Source of the DNA: Ruminococcus difficilis
Lineage (GTDB): Bacteria > Bacillota_A > Clostridia > Oscillospirales > Acutalibacteraceae
Assembly (NCBI RefSeq): GCF_016680995.1
Contig: NZ_JAEQMG010000143.1
Location: 1-39,301, forward strand
Reading direction: 5' to 3'
DNA: 39,301 bases
Shown here: piece by piece, positions 21,779-30,083 of the stretch
Layout of the letters: each line of letters starts with the position of its first letter
How positions within the stretch are numbered: the first letter of the stretch is position 1
The notes under the pieces: generated by a model
What the model saw: the letters and a program-made list of their open reading frames with translations, nothing else
Told to the model about the DNA's origin: nothing
Databases searched by the model: none
Translations under genes and position numbers: made by a program

Positions 21779-23086
21779 TCAATATTCTTCATCGTAATTA
21801 TACCCATCCGGGCTGTAATCGTTATACTGCTCCTGATCGTAAAAATTATCGTAAGAATTATCATCATAAACACTGCCGTCACCATTATCGCTGACTGCCG
21901 CTTCCTGCGTCTGGGTTTCTGTCTCAGACTCGGTCTCCTGGATTCCCGGAATATTATCATCGACATCTTTTCCGGCTTCTTCTCCGTTCAGCGTATAATT
22001 CTCTTTGCTGACGGCACTGCCTTTGCTGAATCCGCTGACTTCTTCGATATGAGCACTTCGCTCCTGTACACCTGCGGACGGCTCATAATCTTTGATGCCA
22101 AACAGGTAGTCATGCAGTCTGGTAACATTCCAGGATAAGGTAACCGGAACTTCGGAATCTCCGCTCAGATCACTTGTACGGTGTTCAAACGGGAATCCGC
22201 AGGTATCCCCCAGCTGATAAGACAACATATTCATTCCCAGAGATACAATATCCGATTTGCTGAGACTGGTGGAGATCATCGGGAACACATTGTCCATGAT
22301 ATCTACCAGCGTCTTCATATCTGCTTTTTTTGCTTTTGCCACGATTTTGGCGATCAGCTCTCTCTGGCGTTCGGTACGTTTGTAATCGTTTCCGGCTGTA
22401 TAACGGATACGGGTGTAGGATACTGCCTGTACACCGTTCAGATGATACGTGCCCGCCACTTCCGGCTCGATACGTTCATAAGATTTTCCTGTGATTTCAG
22501 AAGTTCCGACACAGTAGTTGTTCATATGTACAACCTCTTCGTCTGTCAGATCAAAATCAAAACCGCCAAGTGCATCTACTACTTCTACCAGTGCATTCAT
22601 ATTCACCGTTACAAAATCCGTGATGTCCAGATCCAGGTTCTGGTTCAGCATATTGATCGCCCATTTATAACCGCCGTTCGCATAGGCTGCATTTGCTTTT
22701 CCATAACGGTCTTCACCGATATTCAGGTACGTATCACGGTATATGGATACCAGTTTTACCACTTTCGTGTCGTTATTGATACTCGCAATGATGATCGTAT
22801 CGGTGTTTGTATAATCCATACTTCCGTCACGGGAATCAACACCGAACAGGGCAATATTGGTATAGCCATGCAGAACTGCATTCGTCTCCACTTCTTCATT
22901 CACCTGGATGTCACCGGACTGAAGCGTCACAGTATCAATATTTCCCAGTCTCTTTTCGAACTGTACATACAAAAAGCCAAATACCAGCAGCGGAATCAAA
23001 ATGATCAGTTCTGTGATAAATAAAATCTTGTGTCTGCGATATTTTTTATATGCAGAACTTTTCTTGCGTGTCTTGTCTTTCTTCAT
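21779..23086 (-). CDS. LytR-CpsA-Psr (LCP) family cell-wall ligase
   Basis: 435 residues. A basic cytoplasmic head, one membrane span (ILFITELIILIPLLVFGFLYVQF), then the extracellular LCP domain: NIALFGVDSRDG, NTDTIIIASINNDTKVVKLVSIYRDTYL, and DALGGFDFDLTDEEVVHMNNY, with RIRYTAGNDYKRTERQRELI near the active cleft. LCP enzymes transfer polymers such as teichoic acid or capsule from undecaprenyl carriers to peptidoglycan. The last about 70 residues are a Glu/Asp/Tyr-rich disordered tail. Own promoter lies in the end of the csoR-like gene. It is the first host gene next to the prophage. Confidence 0.92.
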   Translation of the reverse strand: MKKDKTRKKSSAYKKYRRHKILFITELIILIPLLVFGFLYVQFEKRLGNIDTVTLQSGDIQVNEEVETNAVLHGYTNIALFGVDSRDGSMDYTNTDTIIIASINNDTKVVKLVSIYRDTYLNIGEDRYGKANAAYANGGYKWAINMLNQNLDLDITDFVTVNMNALVEVVDALGGFDFDLTDEEVVHMNNYCVGTSEITGKSYERIEPEVAGTYHLNGVQAVSYTRIRYTAGNDYKRTERQRELIAKIVAKAKKADMKTLVDIMDNVFPMISTSLSKSDIVSLGMNMLSYQLGDTCGFPFEHRTSDLSGDSEVPVTLSWNVTRLHDYLFGIKDYEPSAGVQERSAHIEEVSGFSKGSAVSKENYTLNGEEAGKDVDDNIPGIQETESETETQTQEAAVSDNGDGSVYDDNSYDNFYDQEQYNDYSPDGYNYDEEY

Positions 23087-23156
23087 GCCTTCCTCTTCGG
23101 CCGCATCTTCTGCAGCAGATTCTAATGAAATTCATCGTTAAAAAGTCTACTGAATT

Positions 23157-23184
23157 ATTATACACTATTTAATGAACCTGTCAA
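23157..23184 (-). promoter_or_regulatory. Promoter of the LCP gene
   Basis: TTGACA (23184-23179), 16-base spacer, TATAAT (23162-23157), overlapping the last codons of the csoR-like gene. Confidence 0.75.
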
Positions 23185-23551
23185 TTGCCTTATTCAATTC
23201 TTCAATTTCCTTCCTGTCTCCGGACTCGATCGCATCTACCAGGCAATGCTGGATGTGATCTTGAAGAATGACTTTTCCGGTATTGTTGATCGCTGCTTTG
23301 ACTGCGGAAAGCTGGATCAGCACCTCACTGCAGTCTCTGCCGTTTTCCACCATTTTCTTGATAGACTCCAGGTGTCCGATCGCACGGGAGAGACGGTTTA
23401 ACACGGCTTTTGTATGTTCGTGACTGTGCGTATGCGTGTGCGTGACAACTGTTCCGTCCTCCAGCACATGCGTGTGACTGTGGGCATGTCCTCCGGAAGT
23501 CTGCTCTTTTGTATGGGCTTCCGCCTGCACACCGTTTTTCTTTGTTTCCAT
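23165..23551 (-). CDS. CsoR/RcnR-like metal-sensing repressor with His-rich head
   Basis: 128 residues. The last 85 are the all-helical CsoR/FrmR family fold: VLNRLSRAIGHLESIKKMVENGRDCSEVLIQLSAVKAAINNTGKVILQDHIQHCLVDAI, with the conserved Cys (RDCSEV), His and Cys (HIQHC) that bind Cu(I) or a similar ion and release DNA. The first 45 residues are an unusual His-rich extension (GGHAHSHTHVLEDGTVVTHTHTHSHEHT), which may buffer or select metal such as Ni, Zn or Cu. AGGAGG precedes the start. No metal exporter is next to it; its target is elsewhere. Confidence 0.88.
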   Translation of the reverse strand: METKKNGVQAEAHTKEQTSGGHAHSHTHVLEDGTVVTHTHTHSHEHTKAVLNRLSRAIGHLESIKKMVENGRDCSEVLIQLSAVKAAINNTGKVILQDHIQHCLVDAIESGDRKEIEELNKAIDRFIK

Positions 23552-23674
23552 AATATTTTATCCTCCTGTAACTTGCCCCTTACTTCTGTTTTTCTCCCTC
23601 TGTCATTGTCATTTTTCTGCATTGACCGACACAGGCAGCAAACTCTGTACTCCTCCTGCTTTTACCGGATATTC

Positions 23675-24547
23675 TTACCGGCTGATCTTCACATCGATCT
23701 GCTGATATGGGATCTCAATCTGATTTTCATCAAATCTGTATTTGATTTCTTCGGTGATCCGCCATTTTGCCGGAAAATAATCCTGTGGTCTTACCCAGGC
23801 ATGCCACCCGAGGATCACACCGGAGTCTCCAAGACTTTCAACGACCACTTCCATCTTCTCTTCTTTCAGAATGGCCGCATCCTTCTGCAAAATAGCGAGC
23901 AGCACTTTCCTTGCCTCATTGATATCGTTTCGATAGGAAATCCCTACCTTTTCACGCAGTTGCCGCTTATCCTGCTTTGAAATGTTCGTCAGACTGCTGT
24001 TAGTGATGATTCCGTTTGGAATCGATACGGTACGGTTATCGACCGTCAGAAGTGTCGTATAAAAGAGATCCACCTTCACCACGGTTCCTTCATTTCCATG
24101 GGTATCTTCGTGGATATAATCTCCGCTGACAAATGGTTTCATAAACAATAAGATAAATCCCCCCGCAATATTCGAAAGCGATTCTTTTAACGCCAGCACA
24201 ACGCCGACTCCCATCGAGCCGATCAGTGCAGCAACCGACGCTCCGGACACTCCGAGAAAAGTGGCCATGACTGCCATCACCATCACGTACATGATGGCTT
24301 TCATAATGGAAAGTGTGAAGTGTGCGGATGCTGCCTCCATTCCGGCCCGTTCAAAGGATCGGCCAAAAATCTTCAGGATCAGCTGAATGATCTTGCGGCA
24401 GACAAAAAATGCGATCAGGACAATGACCAGTTTGATGCCAAGATCCATAAGCCCCGGCATTTTCCCCTGAAAATACTGTGTAAACTGATTGACTTCTTTT
24501 ACACTTTCGGTCAGCGAATCTGCCGTATTCTCTGCTATTTGTTCCAT
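23675..24547 (-). CDS. Small-conductance mechanosensitive channel (MscS family)
   Basis: 290 residues. Three hydrophobic segments (LGIKLVIVLIAFFVCRKIIQLIL, ALMKAIMYVMVMAVMATFLGV-like, then the pore helix GASVAALIGSMGVGVVLALKESLSNIAGGFILLF), followed by the MscS beta domain (FVSGDYIHEDTHGNEGTVVKVDLFYTTLLTVDNRTVSIPNG) and an alpha/beta end. This matches the short MscS plan that opens under hypo-osmotic shock. AGGAG sits in the end of glgB and only 3 bases separate the genes, so they are co-transcribed. Confidence 0.93.
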   Translation of the reverse strand: MEQIAENTADSLTESVKEVNQFTQYFQGKMPGLMDLGIKLVIVLIAFFVCRKIIQLILKIFGRSFERAGMEAASAHFTLSIMKAIMYVMVMAVMATFLGVSGASVAALIGSMGVGVVLALKESLSNIAGGFILLFMKPFVSGDYIHEDTHGNEGTVVKVDLFYTTLLTVDNRTVSIPNGIITNSSLTNISKQDKRQLREKVGISYRNDINEARKVLLAILQKDAAILKEEKMEVVVESLGDSGVILGWHAWVRPQDYFPAKWRITEEIKYRFDENQIEIPYQQIDVKISR

Positions 24548-24550
24548 CTG

Positions 24551-27196
24551 CTATTTCTCCTGCTGTTTGTTTCGTCTGCTCTTTGCGGCCGGTTTTCTGC
24601 CCGTTGTCTTGTTTTTTCTTTCTTCCTCTGCCTTTGCACTTTCTGCGATTTTGGCTTCCAGTTCTTCTTTGAGGCTTTTTTTCGGTGCTTTTTCTGCCGT
24701 CTTTGTCACTTTTTCTTCACTTGCAGCTGCCATCTCCAGCTCTGCTTTTGGGGTTGCCTGCTTACCGGTTCCTGGTTTTGCGGTTGTTTTCTTTGCAGCT
24801 GCTTTTTTCTCAGAAGCGGCTTTGATCGAAGTTACTTTTTCACTGCTTTTCTTCTCAGCTGTTTTCTTTTCCGTTTCTTTTACAGCAGCCACTTTCTTTT
24901 CGGCTGTTTTCTTTTCGGTAACTTTTTTCTCGGCTGTTTTCTTTGTTGCCGTTTTTTTGTTGACCGCTCTTCCGGCTGCCGCTTTTGTATAAGAAAAAAC
25001 CGTAATGCTCATCGGCGGAACCGTGATCAGGATCGAATCCGCTCTGTCATCGCATTCTGATTTTTTTGACTGTTTCAGTCTCGGGTTACCGACTCCGCTG
25101 CCTCCGAATTCTTTGCTGTCGCTGTTAAAGATTTCTTTGTATTTTCCAGGGTATGGAACGCCGATCTTGTGGTTTTCGTAAGTCAGCGGTGAGAAGTTGC
25201 AGACGATCAGCAGCGTCTCTTCTTTTTTCTTTGTGTTTCTGGTAAAGACTACCATATTTTCATTGGCAGAAATGTTATTGATCCAGGTAAATCCATCCGG
25301 ATCATAGTCCATTTCGTAAAGTGCCGGATGTTCTCTGTAAAATGCATTGAGTGCTTTCACATAATTCTGCATCTGCTTGTGCTCATCATACTGCAAAAGC
25401 TCCCACTCCAGTGACCGGTCCTCTGCCCACTCATCATACTGTGCAAAATCCTGTCCCATGAACAAAAGCTTTTTGCCCGGATGTGCCAGCATAAATCCAT
25501 AAGCGGCACGTAAGTTTGCAAACTGCTGCTCACGGTCACCCGGCATCTTGCCGATCATGGATGCTTTGCCGTGTACAACCTCGTCATGTGACAAGGTCAG
25601 GATATAATCTTCACTGTACGCATAAACCATGCTGAACGTCAGTGCCCCATGATTTGCGGTACGGAAGATCGGATCCAGTGACATATAATAAATGAAGTCA
25701 TTCATCCAGCCCATGTTCCATTTGTAGTCAAAGCCAAGACCCTCATCCTCAACGGCTCCCGTTACTTTCGGCCATGCTGTGGATTCTTCGGCGATCATCA
25801 GAACCCCCGGCTCCTTCTGTTTAAAGATGGAATTGAGATGATGGAAAAATTCGACTGCTTCCAGATTCTCGTTTCCGCCGTAGATATTCGGCACCCATTC
25901 TCCTTCGTTCTTTCCATAATCAAGATAGAGCATGGAAGCCACCGCATCCATACGGATACCATCAATGTGATACTTTTCTGCCCAGAACAGTGCGTTTGCG
26001 ATCAGGAAGTTCTTGACTTCCGGACGACCGTAATTGTAGATCAGTGTGCCCCAGTGCGGATGGGAACCTTTTCTCGGATCGAGGTGCTCGTACAGGCAGG
26101 TTCCGTCAAAGGCAGCCAGTCCAAACGTATCACGCGGAAAATGTGCCGGTACCCAGTCCAGAATCACGCCGATGCCCTGTGCATGCATATAGTCCATGAA
26201 ATACATGAAATCTTCCGGTGTGCCGTAACGACTGGTCGGTGCATAGTATCCGGTCACCTGATAGCCCCAGGAACCGTCAAACGGGTGCTCCATAACCGGC
26301 ATCAGCTCAATATGCGTATAGCCCATCTCTTTTACATAGTCCGCAAGCATCACAGCCAGTTCACGATAATTGTAAAACTCCCTGCCGTCCTCCGGCTTGC
26401 GGAATGAGCCAAGATGTACCTCATAAATGGACATCGGAGCCTTCTTACTGTCTGCATTTTTTCTCTGTTTCAGCCATGCTTCATCTTTCCATGCATACTG
26501 ACTCAGGTCTGTGATCACCGATGCCGTGTCAGGACGAAGCTGTGCAGCATTGGCATACGGATCTGCTTTTAAGAATGTCAGCCCTCCCTTTGCCTTGATT
26601 TCATATTTATAGAGCTGTCCTGCAGCAAGTCCCGGTACAAACAGTTCAAAAATACCGGAATCCCACAGTCTTCTCATCGGCAGACGTCTGCCATCCCAGA
26701 GGTTGAAATCGCCTACCACGCTGACACGCATAGCATTTGGTGCCCATACTGCAAACAAAACACCTTCCACACCATTGACCGTCATTGGATGTGATCCCAG
26801 TTTTTCGTAGATATCGTAGCAGATGCCTGCATTAAATTTCTTCGTTTCTTTTTCCGTGATCTGCGGTGCAAAACGATATGGATCTTCGTATTCTACGATA
26901 TTTTCTTTTCCATCTGCTTCTTCTCCAAAATCTACGTGATAATGATATTTCGGAATTCTTTTACCCGGAAGCAGTGCAGCGAAAAAGCCTTCCTCATCCT
27001 CTAAATCCATCGGATATTCTTTTTTGCTGTCTTTCAACACCACTGTCACACTCTTTGCCGTCGGCAGAAACGTCTGGATCAGAATCCCTTCTTCTGTCAC
27101 ATGTGCTCCCAGAATATCGTGCGGATGATCTTCTTCTGAATATACAATCCCCTCCACTGCTGCCCAGTCCATCATTTCATATAATTTGTTGTCCAT
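24551..27196 (-). CDS. glgB: 1,4-alpha-glucan branching enzyme with a Lys/Ala-rich tail
   Basis: 881 residues from the ATG at 27196 (GGGAGGG 10 bases upstream). CBM48 domain, then a GH13 barrel: SIYEVHLGSFR, YTHIELMPVMEHPFDGSWGYQVTGYYAPTSRYG, DGIRMDAVASMLYLDY (nucleophile Asp), MIAEEST (acid/base Glu) and TLSHDEVVHGK. It makes alpha-1,6 branches in glycogen. Normal GlgB ends near the final beta domain, here at VPPMSITVFSYTK; the remaining about 135 residues are repeats of AEKK/TEKKTA with Lys, Ala, Thr and Glu, resembling histone H1-like or AlgP tails. Other glycogen genes are absent from the window. Confidence 0.95.
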   Translation of the reverse strand: MDNKLYEMMDWAAVEGIVYSEEDHPHDILGAHVTEEGILIQTFLPTAKSVTVVLKDSKKEYPMDLEDEEGFFAALLPGKRIPKYHYHVDFGEEADGKENIVEYEDPYRFAPQITEKETKKFNAGICYDIYEKLGSHPMTVNGVEGVLFAVWAPNAMRVSVVGDFNLWDGRRLPMRRLWDSGIFELFVPGLAAGQLYKYEIKAKGGLTFLKADPYANAAQLRPDTASVITDLSQYAWKDEAWLKQRKNADSKKAPMSIYEVHLGSFRKPEDGREFYNYRELAVMLADYVKEMGYTHIELMPVMEHPFDGSWGYQVTGYYAPTSRYGTPEDFMYFMDYMHAQGIGVILDWVPAHFPRDTFGLAAFDGTCLYEHLDPRKGSHPHWGTLIYNYGRPEVKNFLIANALFWAEKYHIDGIRMDAVASMLYLDYGKNEGEWVPNIYGGNENLEAVEFFHHLNSIFKQKEPGVLMIAEESTAWPKVTGAVEDEGLGFDYKWNMGWMNDFIYYMSLDPIFRTANHGALTFSMVYAYSEDYILTLSHDEVVHGKASMIGKMPGDREQQFANLRAAYGFMLAHPGKKLLFMGQDFAQYDEWAEDRSLEWELLQYDEHKQMQNYVKALNAFYREHPALYEMDYDPDGFTWINNISANENMVVFTRNTKKKEETLLIVCNFSPLTYENHKIGVPYPGKYKEIFNSDSKEFGGSGVGNPRLKQSKKSECDDRADSILITVPPMSITVFSYTKAAAGRAVNKKTATKKTAEKKVTEKKTAEKKVAAVKETEKKTAEKKSSEKVTSIKAASEKKAAAKKTTAKPGTGKQATPKAELEMAAASEEKVTKTAEKAPKKSLKEELEAKIAESAKAEEERKNKTTGRKPAAKSRRNKQQEK

Positions 27197-27228
27197 AATC
27201 TTCAAACCCTCCCTTATGTATTTAAGCG

Positions 27229-27490
27229 GATATTCGCAATCCGCTTTGCTGCTTGCCCATAATGTTTCTTAAATTATGATACCTGCGGATTGTTCCATGC
27301 TTCGCACTCCCACAATCCGCTCCCGTATTCGCATATCGTGGGATTATCATCCCATTTTTATGTCTACGCTCCGCTTCGGTCGGAGCAAAACGAACATCCA
27401 CTGGATGTTCTGCTCCATATCGGGGCGGGTCCCAAGGTCTTTCATCCACTTATGAGCAAGCTCATGTGGATTTAGACCTTTTGACCCTGG
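27229..27490 (+). ncRNA. Multi-hairpin structured element, copy A
   Basis: No gene fits 27206-27542. Instead a chain of perfect hairpins is seen: AGCGGAT/ATCCGCT; GCGGATTGT/ACAATCCGC with inner TGC-TTC-GCA; TGGGAT/ATCCCA; GCTCCG/CGGAGC; AACATCCA/TGGATGTT; and a long final stem built from GGGTC/GACCC, AAGGTCT/AGACCTT, ATCCAC/GTGGAT and ATGAGC/GCTCAT. Linkers TATTCGCATATCGTG and ATATCGGGGCGGGTC are conserved in copy B (39195-39291). Strand is assigned arbitrarily. Either a structured RNA or a large REP-like DNA repeat. Confidence 0.7.
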
Positions 27491-27542
27491 CATCTTATTA
27501 TTCTATTTTAACACAAACACCAACAGTAAAAAAGCAAAAAAA

Positions 27543-28793
27543 TTATAACATATGCAGAAACAGTCCGCTCCGAAGTTTTGGCTCAAACCATGTGGATTTC
27601 GGCGGCATCAGCATGCCGGCATCGGCTACGGCAAACAATTCTGCCATGGAAGTCGGATACATGGAAAAAGCCACCGCATCTTTCTGCTGCGTCTCTTTTA
27701 CATGATCGACCATACGCTCCAGCTCGGAAAGTCCGCGGATCCCGCCCACATACCTGATGCGTTTTGATGTTTTCGGATCCTGGATATCCAGATATGGCTG
27801 CAAAAATTCTCTTTGCAGATAAGCGACATCCAGACCTTCCACCGGATCGTCTTTTGTAAGATCTGCCTTTGCCGTAAGCTGATACCACTGACCGCTAAGA
27901 TACATGCCAAAAGTACCCTTTTTCTGCGGATGATATGCCGCATTTACCGGTTGTACATCAAAAATTTTCGCTGCGTTTTTCAGAAATCCTTCTCTTGTCT
28001 GTCCGTTCAGATCCAGGACGACACGATTGTAATCCATAACGTAAAGTTCCTCATCCGGGAATAATACCGACAGAAAATAATTGAATTCTTCGCTGCCGTC
28101 ATAATCCGGATGCTGTTTTCTGCGAAGCTGCCCTACTTTGACTGCCGATGCTGCCCTGTGATGTCCGTCTGCGATATAAATTTTATCTATTTTTGCAAAT
28201 GTATCTGCAATTATTGCAATATCCTCTTTTGCATCCACTCTCCAGCCTTTATGTCCGATGCCATCTTCCGAGACAAACGCAAACATCGGTTTCTGCTGTT
28301 TTACTTTTGCTGTCACCTCTGCGATCGTCTGATCTTTGCGGTAGGCAAGAAAGATCGGTCCGGTCTGTGCATTGCAGGTATCGACGTGTCGGATACGGTC
28401 CTGCTCTTTTTCTGCCCTTGTATTTTCATGCTTTTTGATCACACCGTTTAAATAATCGTCAATCGAGGCACATGTCACAAGACCGGTCTGTGACCTTCCA
28501 TCCATCGTCAGTTCATACAGATAGTAACATTTCTGCTGATCCTGCACAAAGGAGCCTCTTTTGATCCATTCCTCTAACATATCATGTGCTTTCTGATAGA
28601 CTTCCGGTGCATACATATCCTGATCTTTTGGGAACTGGGTCTCCGGGCGGTCGATCGCCAGAAAGCTTTCCGGTGCTTTTTTTACCTGTTCTCTTGCCTC
28701 GTCACGGCTGTAGACATCATAAGGAAGAGCTGCGAGTTTAGATGCAAGTCCTTCTGCCGGATGTACAGCACAAAATGTTCTGATCTCTGCCAT
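27543..28793 (-). CDS. DUF1015 family protein
   Basis: 416 residues from the ATG at 28793 (GGAGG 7 bases upstream). Opens MAEIRTFCAVHPAEGLASKLAALPYDVYSRDEA, with YYLYELTMDGRSQTGLVTCASIDDYLNGVIKKHENTRAEKEQDRIRHVDTCNAQTGPIFLAY and the ADGHHRAASA signature: DUF1015. In Clostridia this gene follows serC-serA and is thought to be linked to serine metabolism (a SerC/SerA-associated or serine kinase-like role has been proposed for the family), but this is not settled. It lies behind a terminator after serA, so is partly independent. Confidence 0.88.
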   Translation of the reverse strand: MAEIRTFCAVHPAEGLASKLAALPYDVYSRDEAREQVKKAPESFLAIDRPETQFPKDQDMYAPEVYQKAHDMLEEWIKRGSFVQDQQKCYYLYELTMDGRSQTGLVTCASIDDYLNGVIKKHENTRAEKEQDRIRHVDTCNAQTGPIFLAYRKDQTIAEVTAKVKQQKPMFAFVSEDGIGHKGWRVDAKEDIAIIADTFAKIDKIYIADGHHRAASAVKVGQLRRKQHPDYDGSEEFNYFLSVLFPDEELYVMDYNRVVLDLNGQTREGFLKNAAKIFDVQPVNAAYHPQKKGTFGMYLSGQWYQLTAKADLTKDDPVEGLDVAYLQREFLQPYLDIQDPKTSKRIRYVGGIRGLSELERMVDHVKETQQKDAVAFSMYPTSMAELFAVADAGMLMPPKSTWFEPKLRSGLFLHML

Positions 28794-28855
28794 AATCATT
28801 CCTCCATCTCTGCACGGTCCGGGCGTTTCGGTTTATGAGCCGCCTCTTCCGTACT

Positions 28856-28891
28856 GAAAAAGGCTGAAGCAGAAAACTGCAACAGCCTTTT
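28856..28891 (-). terminator. Terminator after serA
   Basis: On the minus strand AAGGCTGTTGCAG-TTTT-CTGCTTCAGCCTT followed by TTT. It separates serA from the DUF1015 gene; partial read-through is possible. Confidence 0.8.
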
Positions 28892-28921
28892 GTCCTCTTG
28901 TTTTTCTTATTCTTTTGTTTT

Positions 28922-30082
28922 TTATTTGATCACTCTGACTCTCAGCACACCTTCGACTGCACGGATCTTATCCAGTACTTCTTCGGATGCCACGCTGTCC
29001 AGATCAAACAGAGAGTATGCATAATCGCCTTTGCTCTTGTTTACCATGTTTGCGATGTTGATATCAGATGTTGCAAAAATGTCGGTAAACTGTCCCAGCA
29101 TGTTCTTTACGTTGCGGTGGTTGATCGCAATACGGTTTGCATGTGTGCACTCGCCCAGACTGCAGTTCGGATAGTTTACAGAATTGATGATATTTCCTTT
29201 TTCCAGGTATTCCATCAGTTCCTGAACTGCCATCTTTGCACAGTTGTCTTCCGATTCTGCGGTGGATGCACCCAGATGAGGGATGATGATCGCATTTTCC
29301 ACACCTGCGGTTGTGGTATTCGGGAAATCGCAGACATATTTCTTTACTTTTCCTTCTTTGAGGGCTTTTACAACAGCCTCTTCATCTACCAGCATATCAC
29401 GTGCAAAGTTCAGGATCACGACATTTTCTTTCATCAGATCGATTGCATCCTGATTGATCATCTTTCTGGTGGAATCCAGCAGCGGTACATGGATCGTAAT
29501 ATAATCGCAAGTACGGTAAATATCGTCCACATCTTTGATGTGTTTTACGCCTTTGGAAAGTTTCCATGCCGCATCAACAGAAATGTACGGATCATAACCA
29601 TATACATCCATACCCAGACATTCTGCCACGTTTGCCACCTGGATACCGATCGCACCAAGTCCGATGATACCAAGCTTTTTGCCCATCAGTTCGCATCCTG
29701 CAAATTTCTTCTTTTCTTTTTCTGCCTTTTTTGCGATATCTTCGCTTCCGGCTTCGGATTTTGCCCATTCCACACCGCCGATGATATCACGGGAAGCCAG
29801 CAGCATGCCTGCGATCACCAGCTCTTTTACGCCGTTTGCATTGGCTCCCGGTGTGTTAAATACAACGATACCTTTTTCTGCACATTTATCCAGCGGAATG
29901 TTGTTGACACCGGCACCGGCACGTGCAACTGCATACAGACCATCCGGCAGCTCCAGATCATGCATGGCAGCACTTCTTACCAGCACTGCGTCTGCATCTT
30001 CCATTTTTTCTGTTTTTTCGTAACCTTCTGTGAACTGATCCAGTCCTACAGAAGCGATCGGGTTTAAGCATGTATATTTCAT
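28922..30082 (-). CDS. serA: D-3-phosphoglycerate dehydrogenase
   Basis: 386 residues from the ATG at 30082 with GGAG in the serC end; the frame's earlier ATG lacks support. First step of serine synthesis, 3-phosphoglycerate to 3-phosphohydroxypyruvate with NAD. The NAD site is GKKLGIIGLGAIGIQVANVAECLGMDVYGYDP; catalytic residues follow as ARAGAGVNNIP, the Arg/Glu region NFARDMLVDEEAV, and HLGASTAESEDNCA. A short ACT domain (IANMVNKSKGDYAYSLFDLD...) ends the protein, suggesting serine feedback. Separated from serC by a single base. Confidence 0.95.
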   Translation of the reverse strand: MKYTCLNPIASVGLDQFTEGYEKTEKMEDADAVLVRSAAMHDLELPDGLYAVARAGAGVNNIPLDKCAEKGIVVFNTPGANANGVKELVIAGMLLASRDIIGGVEWAKSEAGSEDIAKKAEKEKKKFAGCELMGKKLGIIGLGAIGIQVANVAECLGMDVYGYDPYISVDAAWKLSKGVKHIKDVDDIYRTCDYITIHVPLLDSTRKMINQDAIDLMKENVVILNFARDMLVDEEAVVKALKEGKVKKYVCDFPNTTTAGVENAIIIPHLGASTAESEDNCAKMAVQELMEYLEKGNIINSVNYPNCSLGECTHANRIAINHRNVKNMLGQFTDIFATSDINIANMVNKSKGDYAYSLFDLDSVASEEVLDKIRAVEGVLRVRVIK

Positions 30083-30083
30083 T

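Noticed and set aside
28898..30067. 389-residue plus-strand open frame
   Set aside because: Exact antisense of serA.
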